Part shown: positions 11,003 to 23,408 of the stretch, piece after piece
How the letters are laid out: each line of letters starts with the position of its first letter
How positions within the stretch are numbered: the stretch's first letter is position 1
Made by a program: the position numbers and the translations under genes
Source: Utricularia gibba
Taxonomy: Eukaryota > Streptophyta > Magnoliopsida > Lamiales > Lentibulariaceae
Reading direction: 5' to 3'
Assembly (NCBI GenBank): GCA_002189035.1
Contig: NEEC01000016.1
Location: forward strand, 806,001 to 870,000
Length of the DNA stretch: 64,000 nucleotides
Notes under the pieces: generated by a model
What the model was told of the DNA's origin: nothing
What the model saw: only the letters and a program-made list of their open reading frames with translations
The model's database searches: none

Positions 11003-13908
11003 ATGGCTGCTGCCCTCCGCCTCCGCCGCCGCCTCGCCGTGCTTCTTTGTTTACTTCTTGCCTGCGCCGCCGATGACTCTGCTGTCATGTTGAGGCTTCT
11101 CTCCTCCATTTCCCCGGCGCCGTCTGGGTGGTCTTCCTCCACTCCGTTCTGCACCTGGGCCAGTGTCCATTGCGATTCCACGTCTTCCTTTGTTACGGGT
11201 ATTGATCTCAACTCTGCAGGGGTTTCTGGATCTCTGCCGCCGGAGCTGACACAGCTTTCCCAGCTCAGGACGCTTACTCTTCAGAGAAACTCGCTTACGG
11301 GGGCATTGCCCTCTTTTCAGAATATGACTTCTCTCGAGTCAATTTATCTTGACAAAAATGGGTTTACGTCTGTGCCGAATGGGTTTCTCACGGGACTCAC
11401 CAATCTTCAGGTTTTCAGCATCAGCGAAAACACTGATTTGGCACCATGGGTGATCCCAGCGGAGTTGAGTTCAAGTACGAACCTTGTAACATTCTATGCC
11501 AGCAATGCGTCCATCACGGGGAGTATCCCCGACATCTTCGGGTCCTTCCCCAATTTGCAGAACTTGAGGTTATCCTACAACAATTTAACCGGATCTTTGC
11601 CGGGATCCTTTTCCGGGTCTGAGATTCAGAACCTTTGGCTCAATAATCAGAGACAAGGTTTATCTGGTGTCATTGATGTATTAGCTAATATGACACAGTT
11701 GAATCAGGTTTGGCTACAAGCTAATGCATTTTCTGGTGGGATTCCTGATCTATCCAGATGTGCGAATTTGTTTGATTTGCAGTTGAGGGATAACAGGTTT
11801 ACGGGTGTGCTGCCTCCTTCTTTAACCACGTTGCCAAATCTAGCTAATATCAGTCTGCAGAATAATGTATTGCAGGGACCAGTGCCTCAATTCCCTAATA
11901 GAGTTCGTGTCACTATTGGAACTACGAATAGCTTTTGCTTAAGTGCACCTGGACCCTGTGATCCACAAGTTAGTACACTTCTCGAAGTTGCTGCAGCTCT
12001 GGGTTATCCTATGTCGCTTGCTGAATCCTGGCAGGGTAATAATCCTTGCCAAAACTGGAGATTTATCACCTGTGATTCTCAAGGGAGGAACGTTGTTATA
12101 GTGAACATGGGGAAGCAGGGGTTTTCTGGAAGCATCTCGGCTGCATTTGCCAACCTGACTTCTTTGAGAAGTCTGGTGCTAAGTGATAATAATCTTACAG
12201 GGTCAATTCCTGCTGCCTTGAGCTCTTTGCCTCAGCTGCAGACTTTTGATGTGTCTAACAATAATCTCTCTGGACCAATTCCTGTTTTTTCCTCTGGAGT
12301 AAAGTTTTCATCTGCTGGTAATTTACTGCTCGGTCAGAATGGTGATAGTAGTGGTGGTGGAAGCAGTGGGGGATCTGGATCAAGTAATCTTTCTCCAAGC
12401 GGCACGTCCTCCAGACGCAATTCAGGTGCCATAATTGGTGGGGTGGTTGTGGGTGTGCTGGTGCTAGTAGGTGCTGTTCTCTGTGTTACTTTTAAGGTTT
12501 TTTCCAAGAGACGGCTTAAAGCGGTCAGTTCTGAGCAAGGGGTTGCGTTAGTGAAGTCCAATGGAACAAATGGCGTCACTGGTGACTTGGAAAGTCAATG
12601 CAGTGGTGATCATGGAGAACAGCTCTCTATTCTGGATGGAGGATCGGGAAAAGTTATCATCTCTATCCAAGTCCTTAGGCAAGTAACCAACAATTTCAGT
12701 GAAGAAAATATATTGGGAAGGGGAGGATTTGGTGTTGTTTACAAAGGAGAGTTGCAGGATGGGACAAAAATTGCAGTAAAGAGAATGGAATCCAGTGTAG
12801 TGAGTACAAAAGGGATCAATGAATTCCAAGCTGAAATTGCTGTTCTTTCCAAGGTTAGGCACAGACATTTGGTCGCCCTTCTGGGGTACTGCGTCAATGG
12901 GAATGAGAGACTTCTGGTTTACGAGTACATGCCTAGAGGAACGCTAGGACAGCATTTGTTCGAGTGGCCAGAACATGGATATCAACCTCTTACATGGAAA
13001 CAACGTGTCACAATAGCATTGGATGTTGCTAGAGGAGTTGAGTACCTTCATAGCTTAGCCCAACAGAGTTTCATTCACAGAGACTTGAAGCCCTCAAACA
13101 TACTCCTCACTGATGACATGCGAGCTAAGGTAGCAGACTTTGGATTGGTGAAGAATGCACCAGATGGAAAATATTCCGTTGAGACAAGGTTGGCTGGGAC
13201 CTTTGGATATCTTGCTCCGGAATATGCTGGTATTGCATTGAGCCCTCTTTATTTACTAGTTTAGCTTCTGGTTTCGTTATCCTTTTGAAAAATCTTGCTG
13301 TTGACAAGCTCAACTATGGCATGCCAGTTTTCCCTTTTTCAGTTCAGGAGCTCACTCTTTTTCTTTTGTTTGAAATGTAACCACTATCAGCAACTGGAAG
13401 GGTGACTACAAAGATTGATGTCTACGCATTTGGAGTAGTTCTAATGGAGCTGATCACCGGTAAAAAAGCACTGGACGAGAAGATGCCGGACGAGAGGTCT
13501 CACTTGGTGACATGGTTTCGCAGGGTGCTCATCAACAAAGACAGTCTCAAGAAATCGTTGGACCAAACTCTCGACCTGGATGATGATGAGACATACAAGA
13601 GCATCTGCACGGTGGCAGAATTGGCTGGACACTGCACAGCTCGAGAGCCATTCCAGAGACCTGATATGGGACATGCCGTCAACATACTGGGCCCTCTAGT
13701 TGAGCAGTGGAAGCCATCCAGGTCCGAAGAAGAAGAGCCTTCCAGCAGTAACCGCCATTTGAGTCTTCCTGAAGTTCTCCAACAATGGCAGGCGAATGAG
13801 GGTACTTCACGGATGTTCGATGACATTTCATACTCAACAACACAGTCTAGTATCCCGTCGAAGCCCGGTGGCTTTGCCGACACGTTCAATTCTCAGGACT
13901 GCCGATGA
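11003..13908 (+). CDS. TMK-type leucine-rich-repeat receptor kinase
   Basis: Two exons, 11003-13229 and 13391-13908, give about 914 residues; TMK proteins are usually near 940. The ATG at 11003 (MAAALRLRRRLAVLL) starts a good signal peptide; the frame is open further upstream but without support. The ectodomain has two LRR blocks split by a non-LRR island with GNNPCQNWRFITCD, as in TMKs. A Gly/Ser-rich linker leads to one membrane span near residue 475 (IIGGVVVGVLVLVGAVLC). The kinase domain has GRGGFGVVYKG (near 572), the lysine in IAVKRM, HRDLKPSN (near 692), ADFGLV and APEYA, so it looks catalytically competent. The only intron sits right after APEYA, inside the kinase domain. TMKs act at the plasma membrane in auxin-linked growth signalling. 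The C-terminus GFADTFNSQDCR resembles the usual family tail. Confidence 0.94.
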
Positions 13909-14941
13909 TGGTGCCATTGTCTTCCACACCGGCTCATTTCCTCCTTCCTCAAGCTTTCTTATATTGACTCAATGAGGGACCATCGCAGGGCAACTGAACT
14001 TCTTGTTCTGTTAACACAACCTGCTTGCCAGGATGCGTTACTCATTTTTTTTTTCCTTCAAGAAGCGATGGCTTTTTGAATAATTTATTGCTTATTGCTC
14101 AAATCATTGTAGATTCTTGTGATAATGAAATTATTGTGTAGGGTAGGGGGGGAAGAGTGTGCTGGATCTGTGTTGTTTGGATTTCTATTGTGTACAGATT
14201 TCCTGCTTCAGCTCCATCATTCCAATCTCCAGACAACTCTATCCATTCCAAAAGCCTACCTGTCATAACGTGTACGCAACTAAGCATACTTTCATTTCCC
14301 ATTCTTCCAGATGACAAAGAAGTTAACATCATTCAGAATATGGTCTCTCATGAAAAGAGCAAATTCACACATTATGTCAAAAAAGTTAATGGCATTCCAT
14401 TTCTGATGACAGTTTCTCCTCAGTAGCTACATTGGCTGTTGATGAGCTTGCTTTACTCTCTTACTTGCATCTACACCAGGAGGATTCAAAAAAGCTTTAT
14501 ATGGAGCAGCAAACTATCCCATGATTGTTAATCAAAAGGGGGCCTTAAGAACACCCTATGGGACATTAGTTTACATGTTTCATATTGGAGGGCATTAGGG
14601 AGTTGTGATGATGTGTATGGAGCAAAATGAGAATGATGAGCTATTTTCATTTTAACCGAGCAGTGGACGTACAGATCACCACAGGATAACTACAAAGTCA
14701 CCGAGAATTGGAGACAAATGAACATCATTTGAATTGCAACTGACAGAAATTGTCACATACAAATCTTGCCTTGACATTTGAAACAATTAAGTCCCCTACA
14801 AGTAGTCAAAACCAAACAATAAAACATGAAACCTATTCTCATTTCACAATAATTAATTATTACTCATAATCCAACGCTTTTAGTGTTACATAAAGGTACG
14901 GATACAACTCAGACAATGCTCACACACCAGGATATATTTTC
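13909..14941. other. Intergenic between convergent receptor kinase and SERF genes
   Basis: The two genes point at each other, so this kilobase should hold both 3' untranslated regions. Short open frames here (for example 14099-14426) overlap on both strands and match nothing I know. I see no repeat or RNA gene. Confidence 0.4.
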
Positions 14942-15699
14942 CTACTTTTTGTTGCTTTTGTTACTAACAGCATCACCAGCCCCAGCTGCTTTCCTTGCAG
15001 CCTTCTCTTGAAGTGCCTTGGCATCCCTAGTGAAATAGAAAAATCACAATTTGACAATGTATGCAGGAGATGAATACATGGAAAAACCAAAAGAGTCTCC
15101 ATGGTTGTTTGTTTTTTCTTACATCTATGACTTCAGGAATAAAAGACCATAACTTAAACCAAGCGATATATGGGCAACAGCATCAACAATAAAGTTAAGA
15201 GTCACTTGCACGCAACGAAGATCACCTAGAAAAGTTCAGGATAAAAAAATTCCTTTTCCATCAAAACATCCTCATCTTTGACAGCATCATGATACCCACA
15301 ATTTTAATCAACCATCATTCATTGTAGAAAGAACACACAAAACTCAACACAACTGCCAACAGATCATAAAAAAAATCACGAAATCGGAAGACAGAGCAGA
15401 ACTGAAATCCTAGATACTGAAGTCAAACAAACGGGATAAACAAGTAACCTTTCTCGGCGCTGCTCCGGAGTCAAGCCATCATCCTTGGTCTTCCCCTTTC
15501 CACCATTCCGAGCCTGAGCTCTTTCCCTGTCACGCTCCCTTTGATTTCCACGTTAAAAACAGTTAAGAAATCAACAAACAAAAAACTTCCATGGTCGCAG
15601 CAATCACAGTCACAGTCACACACACACATAAAAAAAAACTCGCTGCAAACGGAGAATCAGAAAAACCATATGAATCTGAAAAGAAAGGATATGAGTCAT
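14942..15699 (-). CDS. SERF/4F5 family small basic protein
   Basis: Three coding exons: 15693-15699, 15449-15551, 14942-15026. The spliced product is 64 residues: MTRGNQRERDRERAQARNGG, then a KGKTKDDGLTPEQRRER segment and DAKALQEKAARKAAGAGDAV. This is the highly conserved 4F5/SERF architecture (N-terminal MTRGNQR, middle LTPEQRRERDAKALQ, C-terminal Lys/Asn tail). Animal and yeast SERF/MOAG-4 proteins modulate amyloid aggregation and bind RNA; the plant role is not established. Exon 1 holds only ATGACTC. The frame joins to exon 2 only across an AT-AC intron, listed separately; no GT-AG alternative restores the conserved N-terminus. Intron 2 is an ordinary GT-AG intron. It is too short and too split for simple ORF calling, but the conservation makes it secure. 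Confidence 0.92.
15552..15692 (-). other. AT-AC U12-type intron in the SERF gene
   Basis: On the minus strand the intron begins ATATCCTTTC, a perfect U12 5' splice site of the AT-AC class. It ends TTTCTTAACTGTTTTTAAC. That contains a TTCTTAAC branch site close to the U12 consensus, with the branch A 11 to 12 bases from the terminal AC, which is the tight spacing typical of U12 introns. Length is 141 nt. Removing it joins ATGACTC to GTGGAAATC and restores MTRGNQR. No usable AG lies near the acceptor. Confidence 0.9.
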
Positions 15700-16454
15700 G
15701 GAGAAAACAATGCCCGCAAGCACCTTCGGAAGATTGAGCTGTTTATTCTGATTCCGATGGTCATAGAAGCTTCTGGATGGGGAGGGGGGGAATATTTGAC
15801 TTTTTTAAATAGAAATAAAAAAAAACAAAATAATTTAATATAGGGCCCCACACCTAATTTGCGGCTGTAATAAGGCTTTCCTCTGCAGCACAAATAAAAA
15901 ATTAAAATAATAAAATATAGGCCCAATTTTTATCACATTTAAAAAATACTAAATTCTTTATTGAATTTCCCATTCGTTTCCTTCTAGTCTTATAAAGAGC
16001 TTTTACTGAATTTTCAATTAAAAATTTAAGTTTAGCCAATATTTTAAAAAATAAAATCAGTTAACTCTTCAATTCAATTATCGTTAAGAACTAAATTACT
16101 TTTTTAATGGATTATATTGATTTACTAATTTTAAATATATATTTATTATCAAATATATAACATTAAAAATAATAATATTAACTAAATTTAAAATTTTTTT
16201 GAAAGAGTTAGGAGCCTTTTTGATAATATGCGCTGATGGATCGCCAGTATGAGTACGCCGGAGGATCTAGCGTACGCAGACGTCCTGCGCTAGAATGCGT
16301 ATGACGAGGCTTGTGAGAAATAATAAATGGTTCCTCACGTACGGCACCTAAGATCCATGCTCCTTTTATGGAAATAGAGATGCAAAAGAAAGGAGAATTG
16401 CTACATAATATGAAAAACCACGCACCCCGAGATTGTGCATCGATTTGGGGGAGC
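15700..16454. other. Intergenic: SERF promoter and RRM-gene 3' region
   Basis: Both flanking genes read leftward, so this contains the SERF leader and promoter on its left and the 3' end of the RRM gene on its right. From about 15800 to 16200 it is strongly AT-rich. No gene, RNA or repeat seen. Confidence 0.4.
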
Positions 16455-17327
16455 TCAAAACTGGCGGGTTGGTCCATTGAAGCTGCTGCGTGGAGCTCTT
16501 TCCTCGGCGAAGCTCACACGAATGTTCCTTCCATTGAGTTGCTGGGAGCAGACAATGAGACGGTTCAGCAAGCTCCAAAGAATGTAACAACACCAGGAAA
16601 CGAGGAGAGTTGAGGAGTTGTATTTAAGGTGTCACCTGTCCATCCATGGCGGAAACAGCTGAGGCTGCAGATTCATCACTTGAGAAATTCACAAATCCAA
16701 ATCCTCTTGATCTTCCAGAATCCCTGTCAGTAATTACCCTTGCTGCAAGAAATTTCACCACTGCTCATATCCCAAAACAAGCCAAGCAATAAGCAGCTCA
16801 ACTGTCTGCAGATTCAACTTCACACACCAAAATCAGCACCTTCATACTTCACCAACAAACATATGAATATTTAAACAGCTCGATCAACAATAGTTGACAT
16901 AGGGGGATTCCCCAATGTAGCAACCTCCACCCTCTTGGTCAACAACCCCCCAATGCAAATAAAAAGAAACAGCCCCAATGTCTCCAGATTCGGTTTCACC
17001 CAGTGTTTCATATCCACTCAACAAAGGAAAAGGAATTGTGCTGGTGACATTAAGAAATGGGTTGAATTACCATCAGCAACGTCACCGAAACAAGCAAAAG
17101 CATCTCTAAGAGACTGGTCATCAGTTCCATAAGATAGCCCTGCAGAATACAAGACCTCAACAATGGTGCTCGAAACACATTCATTATCCATGAGAATCAA
17201 ATTACGGAGACAAACCTCCAACAAACAGCTTTGTGGACATGCAGCGTAGGGTAAACATGGAAGATCCCTTCAGAGCGCAACCAATAGAAAGGCTCTGCTT
17301 CAACACATTCCCAAGTCCGTACACCAT
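16455..17327 (-). CDS. Small RRM RNA-binding protein, probably mitochondrial
   Basis: Four coding exons: 17216-17327, 17071-17139, 16636-16742, 16455-16541, giving 124 residues. An N-terminal basic, hydroxylated segment (MVYGLGNVLKQSLSIG, ending LRCMSTKLF) looks like an organelle presequence. A single RRM follows: RNP2 is KLFVGGLSYG and RNP1 is RSRGFGFVNF, with GRNIRVSFAEERAP at the C-terminus. This is the short organelle type of glycine-rich RNA-binding protein but without a glycine-rich tail. Relatives act in organelle RNA editing or processing; the exact role here is unknown. Upstream, a likely non-coding exon ends at 17614 and a 5' UTR intron spans 17329-17613, so the start codon lies one base into the second exon. 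RRM call is firm; targeting is inferred. Confidence 0.88.
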
Positions 17328-17902
17328 TCTGTAAGTATATGCAGGAAGAAAAAAGGTATTACAAGCCCAACCTCAAACTGACATATAGAAGTGGCATCAA
17401 CCAAACAAGAAACTCCAATAAATCACGAAAACAACACACAGGACGAAATGAAACATCAACAAAAACAGGAATCATCAGAGCAAACATAAAAAAAAATGCA
17501 ATACCCGTAACGTAATCTTTTTTCAAGATCAACACAAGTAAATCAGTCAGAAACAGGAACAGCGTTTCGAAACAAGGATCTCAAGATCTAGTAAAAGGAA
17601 TATCCCGAGGTACCTGCTCTTGCGAAAAAATGGAAAGCAGCTTTTCGCCGTAAGAGATCGCTAGGGTTTATGATTTTGAAACGTATGATCCCAACACTTG
17701 GAACATATATAGTGCACTAATATAATTTTCTATTTTAATTGTATTTATTATTTTTTAAAATAAAAGTATTTTGTCTAATACTTTTTATATAAATATTTAT
17801 TATATATAAAGAAAAAAGTATTTTAAAATATTTTAAATTTCATATTGCGTTGCTTCGTTCCCGTCTGAAAAAATGCACAACAAGCAGAAGGGCTCCAGAG
17901 AT
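17328..17902. promoter_or_regulatory. RRM-gene 5' UTR intron and promoter; synthetase 3' end
   Basis: On the minus strand a GCAG|GTACC donor at 17613 and an ACTTACAG acceptor ending at 17329 define a probable leader intron of 285 nt. Upstream of it (about 17640-17860) is an AT-rich promoter-like block. The acetyl-CoA synthetase stop codon follows at 17905-17903, so its 3' untranslated region probably overlaps this stretch. Confidence 0.5.
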
Positions 17903-20900
17903 CTAAGAGTCGGCTAATGCGATTAGCTGATCGACGACAGCGGGATCAGCAAGCGTGCTGACGTCCCCAATCTCATCCGTCTGTTTGGAAGCGATTTTCC
18001 GAAGAACTCGCCTCATTATCTTCCCGCTTCTTGTCTTCGGCAAACCAGGAGCCCAGTGGATTCGGTCTGGGGCAGCAAATGCTCCGATCTGCAATCAAAA
18101 GGAGTCAGAGTCTGTAGTCATTCACCATAAGTGCAAGCCTCAGCACTCCAAGCCCTAAGGGATCGATAAATCGGTACCCTGCTTCAAAAACTACCTAAGC
18201 TGCAGTTCATGGTCTGCCTTCATGTACTACTACATTCATAGAGTTGCTAGAAAGTATTACTGCTACTGAAGGTTTCTTGGGTACTATTTTTCAGGTTTCT
18301 TTTCGAACTTACTTAGGACTCTGGTAAGAAAGCAAGCTTGCCTACTTGCTTGAGGAGAAAGAGATAGGCTTCATGGTTTGATGCACATAGGAGTTTGCAA
18401 CTTAGATGAAGTTGGAGGATGGTTATGACAGACTCTCCTCGAAAGTCTCATGAAAAAAGCAGGTGGCCATTTTGAAAGGGCAGTTGAGGTCAGGGTAATG
18501 GATTCTGGTTCAAGTGTCAAGAAATGTAGCTGATCAAATAGATTCATTTCAACAAGAAGAGAAAGCAGACTGGTTGATGTGCCTACCTGTTTTCTCACTG
18601 TCATTATGAGATCTTTCCGCAGGTCATCGCTGTATCTAATGCCATCAACGAGAGTAATGAAGGCATAGATCCCCTGCCCCTTAACCTGATATCAAAGTTG
18701 AAGCATGAATGGAGGAGATACATCTTCCTGGCAATACCAACAACTGAGCCATCATTGCAGATAAGATGGACTGATAATCACCTCATGATCAACGCCAACA
18801 ACAGCAGCTTCAGCACACAGAGGATGTGAAACCAGTGCAGATTCTACTTCTGCAGTGCCAATGCGATGCCCACTGCATGATTCCATCAAATATATTCAAT
18901 ACAGAAGAAAGTGGATGCAGAAAAGAGGATCATGTCTTTTGTTCTTTCAGGTTACCTGACATTAATGACGTCATCAACTCTTCCAGTGAGCCAGTAGTAG
19001 CCATCTTGGTCTCTAATTTGTCAAAAGAAGCATAGATTAAAATACACAGATGGAAAGGGAGATGGAAGGGAGACAGACAATTGAGACTGAAGAAATCTTA
19101 ATCAATTGGATTCCAAAATACAAAACCTGCTGCAACCATCTCCACTGAAATAGTATCCAGGAAATGGATTGAAATATGTTGCTTCATATCTTTCATGATC
19201 CCCGTAGAGTGTTCGAAATGCCCCAGGCCATGAGCTTTTAATACACAAGTATCCATTGCAAGGACCTTCAATTTCATTACCATTCTGATCCACTATAACA
19301 GGCTGTGCCAAATGATGGAAACAACAGTAGATTAACTTGAGATGAGCAACTCTGTTACACGCACATGCATGTTAGGATTCTGCACACAACTTTGCAGGAT
19401 TGCAAATCAACTCAAGTATTCATAACTCATGCAACAATGTATGCATGCTGTTTTAGTACCTGGACACCGAAGAATGGGAAAGTAGCAGAGCCAGGTTTCT
19501 GTGGCCAGGCACCAGGTAAAGGAGTTATCTGCAAGGGAATAAAGATGAATCTTCTAGCAGCATCATTTTCTTTCAGGATCATAAATAAATCAAATCTAAT
19601 TAGCAGAACTACCATGAACCCCCAGTTTCTGTTTGCCACCATGTGTCAGAAATGGGGCATCTTGCATCTCCAACCAGATTGAAAAACCACCTGCATGTAT
19701 GCACATGAAGCTGCTCAAACTGTCATGTACAATAACAAAGAGAAGTAATACAAGTTTGCCAGGGAATTTTAAAAAACCTCCATGCACTTGGATTAATAGG
19801 CTCACCAACGCTACCAAGAACGCGCAAGGATTTCCTTGAGTAACGAGTCACATGCTGCAAAATTAACATGTGAAGAGTATAAGAACATCCACTTCTCATC
19901 AGGAGCAACAGGCATTGCCAAATATGTTATGATGAAGTAAAGATGACTCCTAATGAACGTTGATCGAATCATAAAAAATCATATGTTTAGAGGCATTTTT
20001 TCTCCTCATAAATACCTTGATTTCATGTCTTAATCAACTGAAGGTACAAGACCTGATGACTATATAAGAAAAAGGAGACTACTTATAATGCATCGACATT
20101 CCATTTTTACCTTGTCACACAACAGAGCTATCAACAAAGCACAAGGTAATACAATTGCAGTGATGTTTAATTAAAAGGATCACTTTCTTACCTCAGCTCC
20201 TTCACGCATCAAAGAGCGCACAAGCGTAGGGGCTGTGTAGAATATTGATACATTAAACTTGTCAACTATGTCCCAGCAACGGCCAGGGTTCGGATAGTTC
20301 GGAGCCTGAAATGTTTGCATTGGAAAATGATGAAAGATTGGAACTGCTAGTGCCTATAGATACCCAAAACTAAAAACGACGCAGTCCAAAACGATTGAAA
20401 CACAAGCATCTGTAAATAAAGGATTCTCCTTCAGCAGTAATTCTTATAGCTCTAGAAACCACATATGAAAGTACCCCTTCGAAAATCACAATAGTTGCTC
20501 CATTCAGTAGAGGCCCATAAGTGACATAACTGTGGCCTGTAATCCACCCACAATCAGCTGTACACCTGACGAGTTAAAATAATAAATATTAATGAGAATC
20601 TAGGCGTTTTTTTCACTATTCATGTGTAACAAATTTAGGAAAAAGTTATACCAGTATATATCAGATGGTTTATAATCAAAGGTATATTTGAAAGTTGTAG
20701 CCGTGTACACCATGTATCCTCCAGTTGTATGCAAGACACCCTACCAAATTTTTAAAGTAAGAGATGCACAAATAATTACAATAGTTCCCACATCGCACAT
20801 ACCTTGGGCTTTCCAGTGCTTCCACTGGTATAAAGCAAAAAAAGTGGGTCTTCTGCATCAACCCATTCAACTTCACAACTGGTAGGATACTTGGGAATTA

Positions 20901-22717
20901 TATCCTGGAAAAATAATGGGAGAAAAAAACGGGAATAACTTAGGGTTACTCAAAACTCATTGTATTATCAGAGTTGCAACAGAGAAATGAATAAGAGATG
21001 AGCGCCACCTCAGTTCAGACAGAAAACCCATGTTTCAAGAAAAATAAGTACATATCTTCAATAGAATTATACCACGCATATGATTTTGAAAAAAAAAAAC
21101 AAATATAGAAAAAATGGGGCAAGCCATATGCTGGTCAATGGATGCAATTGAAGGAAACACTGATTCATTGTATGAACAGAAACCTTTGAATCTTTACAAT
21201 TGCCACATGATTCAAAAACTCCTGCTCTCATTAAGGGAAGTCATTTTAGACAACATCTGGCTACTGGAGATTCTCATGAAGGCCAAGAGTTAAGATTGTA
21301 TTATATTATACAACAAAAAATGACTAGCCAAATCACACCCTATTATCTTTATACTAAGATCTTAAAAAGGAACAAAAAAGACTTTCTTTCCTCACAAGAT
21401 CAAACCTAACCTGCCACCAGATATCTCTTCCTTCTGTCCACCTAGTGCTTTCCCTCTTCAAGGCAATTGTATTTTCATAGGTTAAACATGTATCTGTTGA
21501 GCATTACAGAAGAACTTAGACTAAAACTGCAAAGTATCTAATGCAGTGACCCGTAAGTAAAAGAAAACCACGATTAGATTGACAAACATATGATAAATGC
21601 TGATTACCAACGACAAAACAATTCCGTGCGCACTCTTCTAATGCAGCATCAACTATGTCTTTAAGTACAATGGTTTTTGGTCCTCTTTGAACAGCATTGC
21701 AAGTTATGATGATCCTCGGTTTACAATCCAGTATTCTCTGGGTCAGAGATTCAGAAGAGAATCCAGCAAAAACAACCTGAACATGAAAGTACTAACCTTT
21801 CAGCTGAAAAATAATGAAAGGAAGGAAGTTAACAAAGAATTAGCTTCCTACATACCGAGTGAACAGCACCAATCCGAGCACACGCAAGCATTGCTATTGG
21901 TAATTCCATGAGCATTGGAAGGTATATCAATACAGATTCTCCTTTTCGGATTCCAATGTCTTTTAAGTAATTCGATAGCTGCCAGCATGATAGTGAAATA
22001 TAAGCAGTTTGCAAAAAGAGGGGAGTGGGTACGCAGAAAACAGAAAAAAAAAAAAAAAAAAGAAGACCTGGCAAACCCTCTCCAGGAGTTGGTTATATGT
22101 GAGAGAGGCATCAACACCGGGCTCGTTCCCTTCCCAATAAAGGGCAATCTTATTGCCATTTCCGGAAGCAATGACTGCATCCAAGCAGTTGTAGCATATA
22201 TTTGTGATCCCACCCTTGAACCACTGATCGGGAAACGTAATTAGCACCTTGACCAACTAAGAGAAGAAACACGAAGTGGAATTCAACGACAGAACTAGTG
22301 ATTACCTCAATGTTGATCCTTCCCTTCCGAATGTCCAGATTTTCAGAACAGACAGGCTGATCCCATTGCTTTTTCCAGTAAAACCCAGACGCGATATCGG
22401 ACCAAAAACCAGATGGGTCAACAATGGACCTTCTATACATCTCGAGATACTGTCACAAAGCAAGAACGCAAATTTCAGAAGAGTGAAGAACATAAACTTT
22501 GGCATTCACATGAATATGAAACCTTGTCCGTGGAAGGGATATGAGCGTTTGCACAAAGCTTTTTACTGGGAATGACGGCGACATCATCCTCTAACGCCGG
22601 ACCCTCCCCAAGAACTACTGTCTTCGTTTCCAAGACCCGCATAGTGCTCGGAAGCATGGCGGGTATCGACTCAATGCGATGCAATTGATCAGATCCCAAG
22701 TCCACGGAATCACCCAT
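17903..22717 (-). CDS. ACS: Acetyl-CoA synthetase (AMP-forming), with a one-base frame break
   Basis: It activates acetate to acetyl-CoA through acetyl-AMP; the plant enzyme is plastidial and/or peroxisomal. I find 18 exons: 22523-22717, 22306-22449, 22068-22223, 21856-21978, 21608-21776, 21411-21493, 20803-20904, 20652-20740, 20475-20565, 20192-20305, 19778-19854, 19613-19690, 19460-19528, 19127-19302, 18956-19012, 18782-18872, 18587-18685, 17903-18088. Motifs: [59 protein letters not shown] and the C-terminal [11 protein letters not shown] with the catalytic lysine. The exon sum is 2099 nt, one base short of 700 codons. The loss lies in exon 12 near 19617-19623, where TETGGFM would need one more G or T; read literally the frame stops a codon later. 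All other exons are intact, so I annotate a gene. The ATG at 22717 is used; an in-frame ATG exists at 23038. Confidence 0.9.
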
Positions 22718-23408
22718 TTTGCAGGATCGTCGAAGAAGATGATTCGTAGGAGAATATGAACGGAAACGGATATTGACCAAATAACCAGAGGCAACGTTGT
22801 TGAGCAGGAGAAGAGAGTTTGACTTTTCTACTGAATTTTTTATTCTGTGAATGCAAAACCAAATCTCATCGTCCCATCTATATCCATAGCTTATTAAACA
22901 AAGCATGTAGAACGGATGTCTGAATCCATGATCAGACAAAAAGCTCCAAGAAACCAACCTGGAAACTTGAATTATCGGGTTAACTGCTGGCGATGCCGTC
23001 GCAGCTGTCGCCGGAGCTCCTTGGCCAACAAGATTCATCCTTTACAGTAAACGATTACGAAGAGATCCCTTGATGGTGAGCATCAACTTTTTTTACCTTT
23101 GCATGATCTCCTATCACCTTATCAACTCCCCAGCCGTTGCAAAGTATCCTATTCCTTCCCAATGTAGATTCCTCGTTGAGATCGCCAGGTTCTCATCATC
23201 CCCAAGAACGCCTTTCATTCAGTGTGCTTAATATGTTTATGAGAAGGCAACAAGATTACGAGGAGGAAGATGAGACTTTGAGAACTCCACGTGTTCAGAA
23301 TGAGAATTTATAATATATATTAAAATCATAGAACCAAAAAACAGTAAAATTACATTTGCTGTCAAGTGAAAGCATGGGTGTTAACACAAGTGTGTTAAGG
23401 CGTCAAAT
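22718..23408. other. ACS upstream region with in-frame N-terminal extension
   Basis: On the minus strand the ACS frame stays open from an ATG at 23038 down to 22717 (107 codons: MNLVGQGAPATAATASPAVN at the start), with a TAA one codon before the last triplet upstream of that ATG. Plant ACS proteins usually have an N-terminal transit peptide, so part of this may be coding, possibly interrupted by an intron starting at a CCAG|GTTGG site. Above 23038 lies the short region shared with the 3' end of the neighbouring lyase gene. Confidence 0.5.

Noticed and set aside
19598-19613. Using another donor in ACS exon 12 to avoid the frame break
   Set aside because: The only other nearby GT (in GGGGTTC) also leaves the next exon out of frame, and the protein motif calls for one extra base.
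22031-22062. Long A-run inside an ACS intron as a retroposon poly(A) tail
   Set aside because: On the coding strand it is simply the pyrimidine-rich intron downstream of a donor; no target-site duplication or inserted body is seen.
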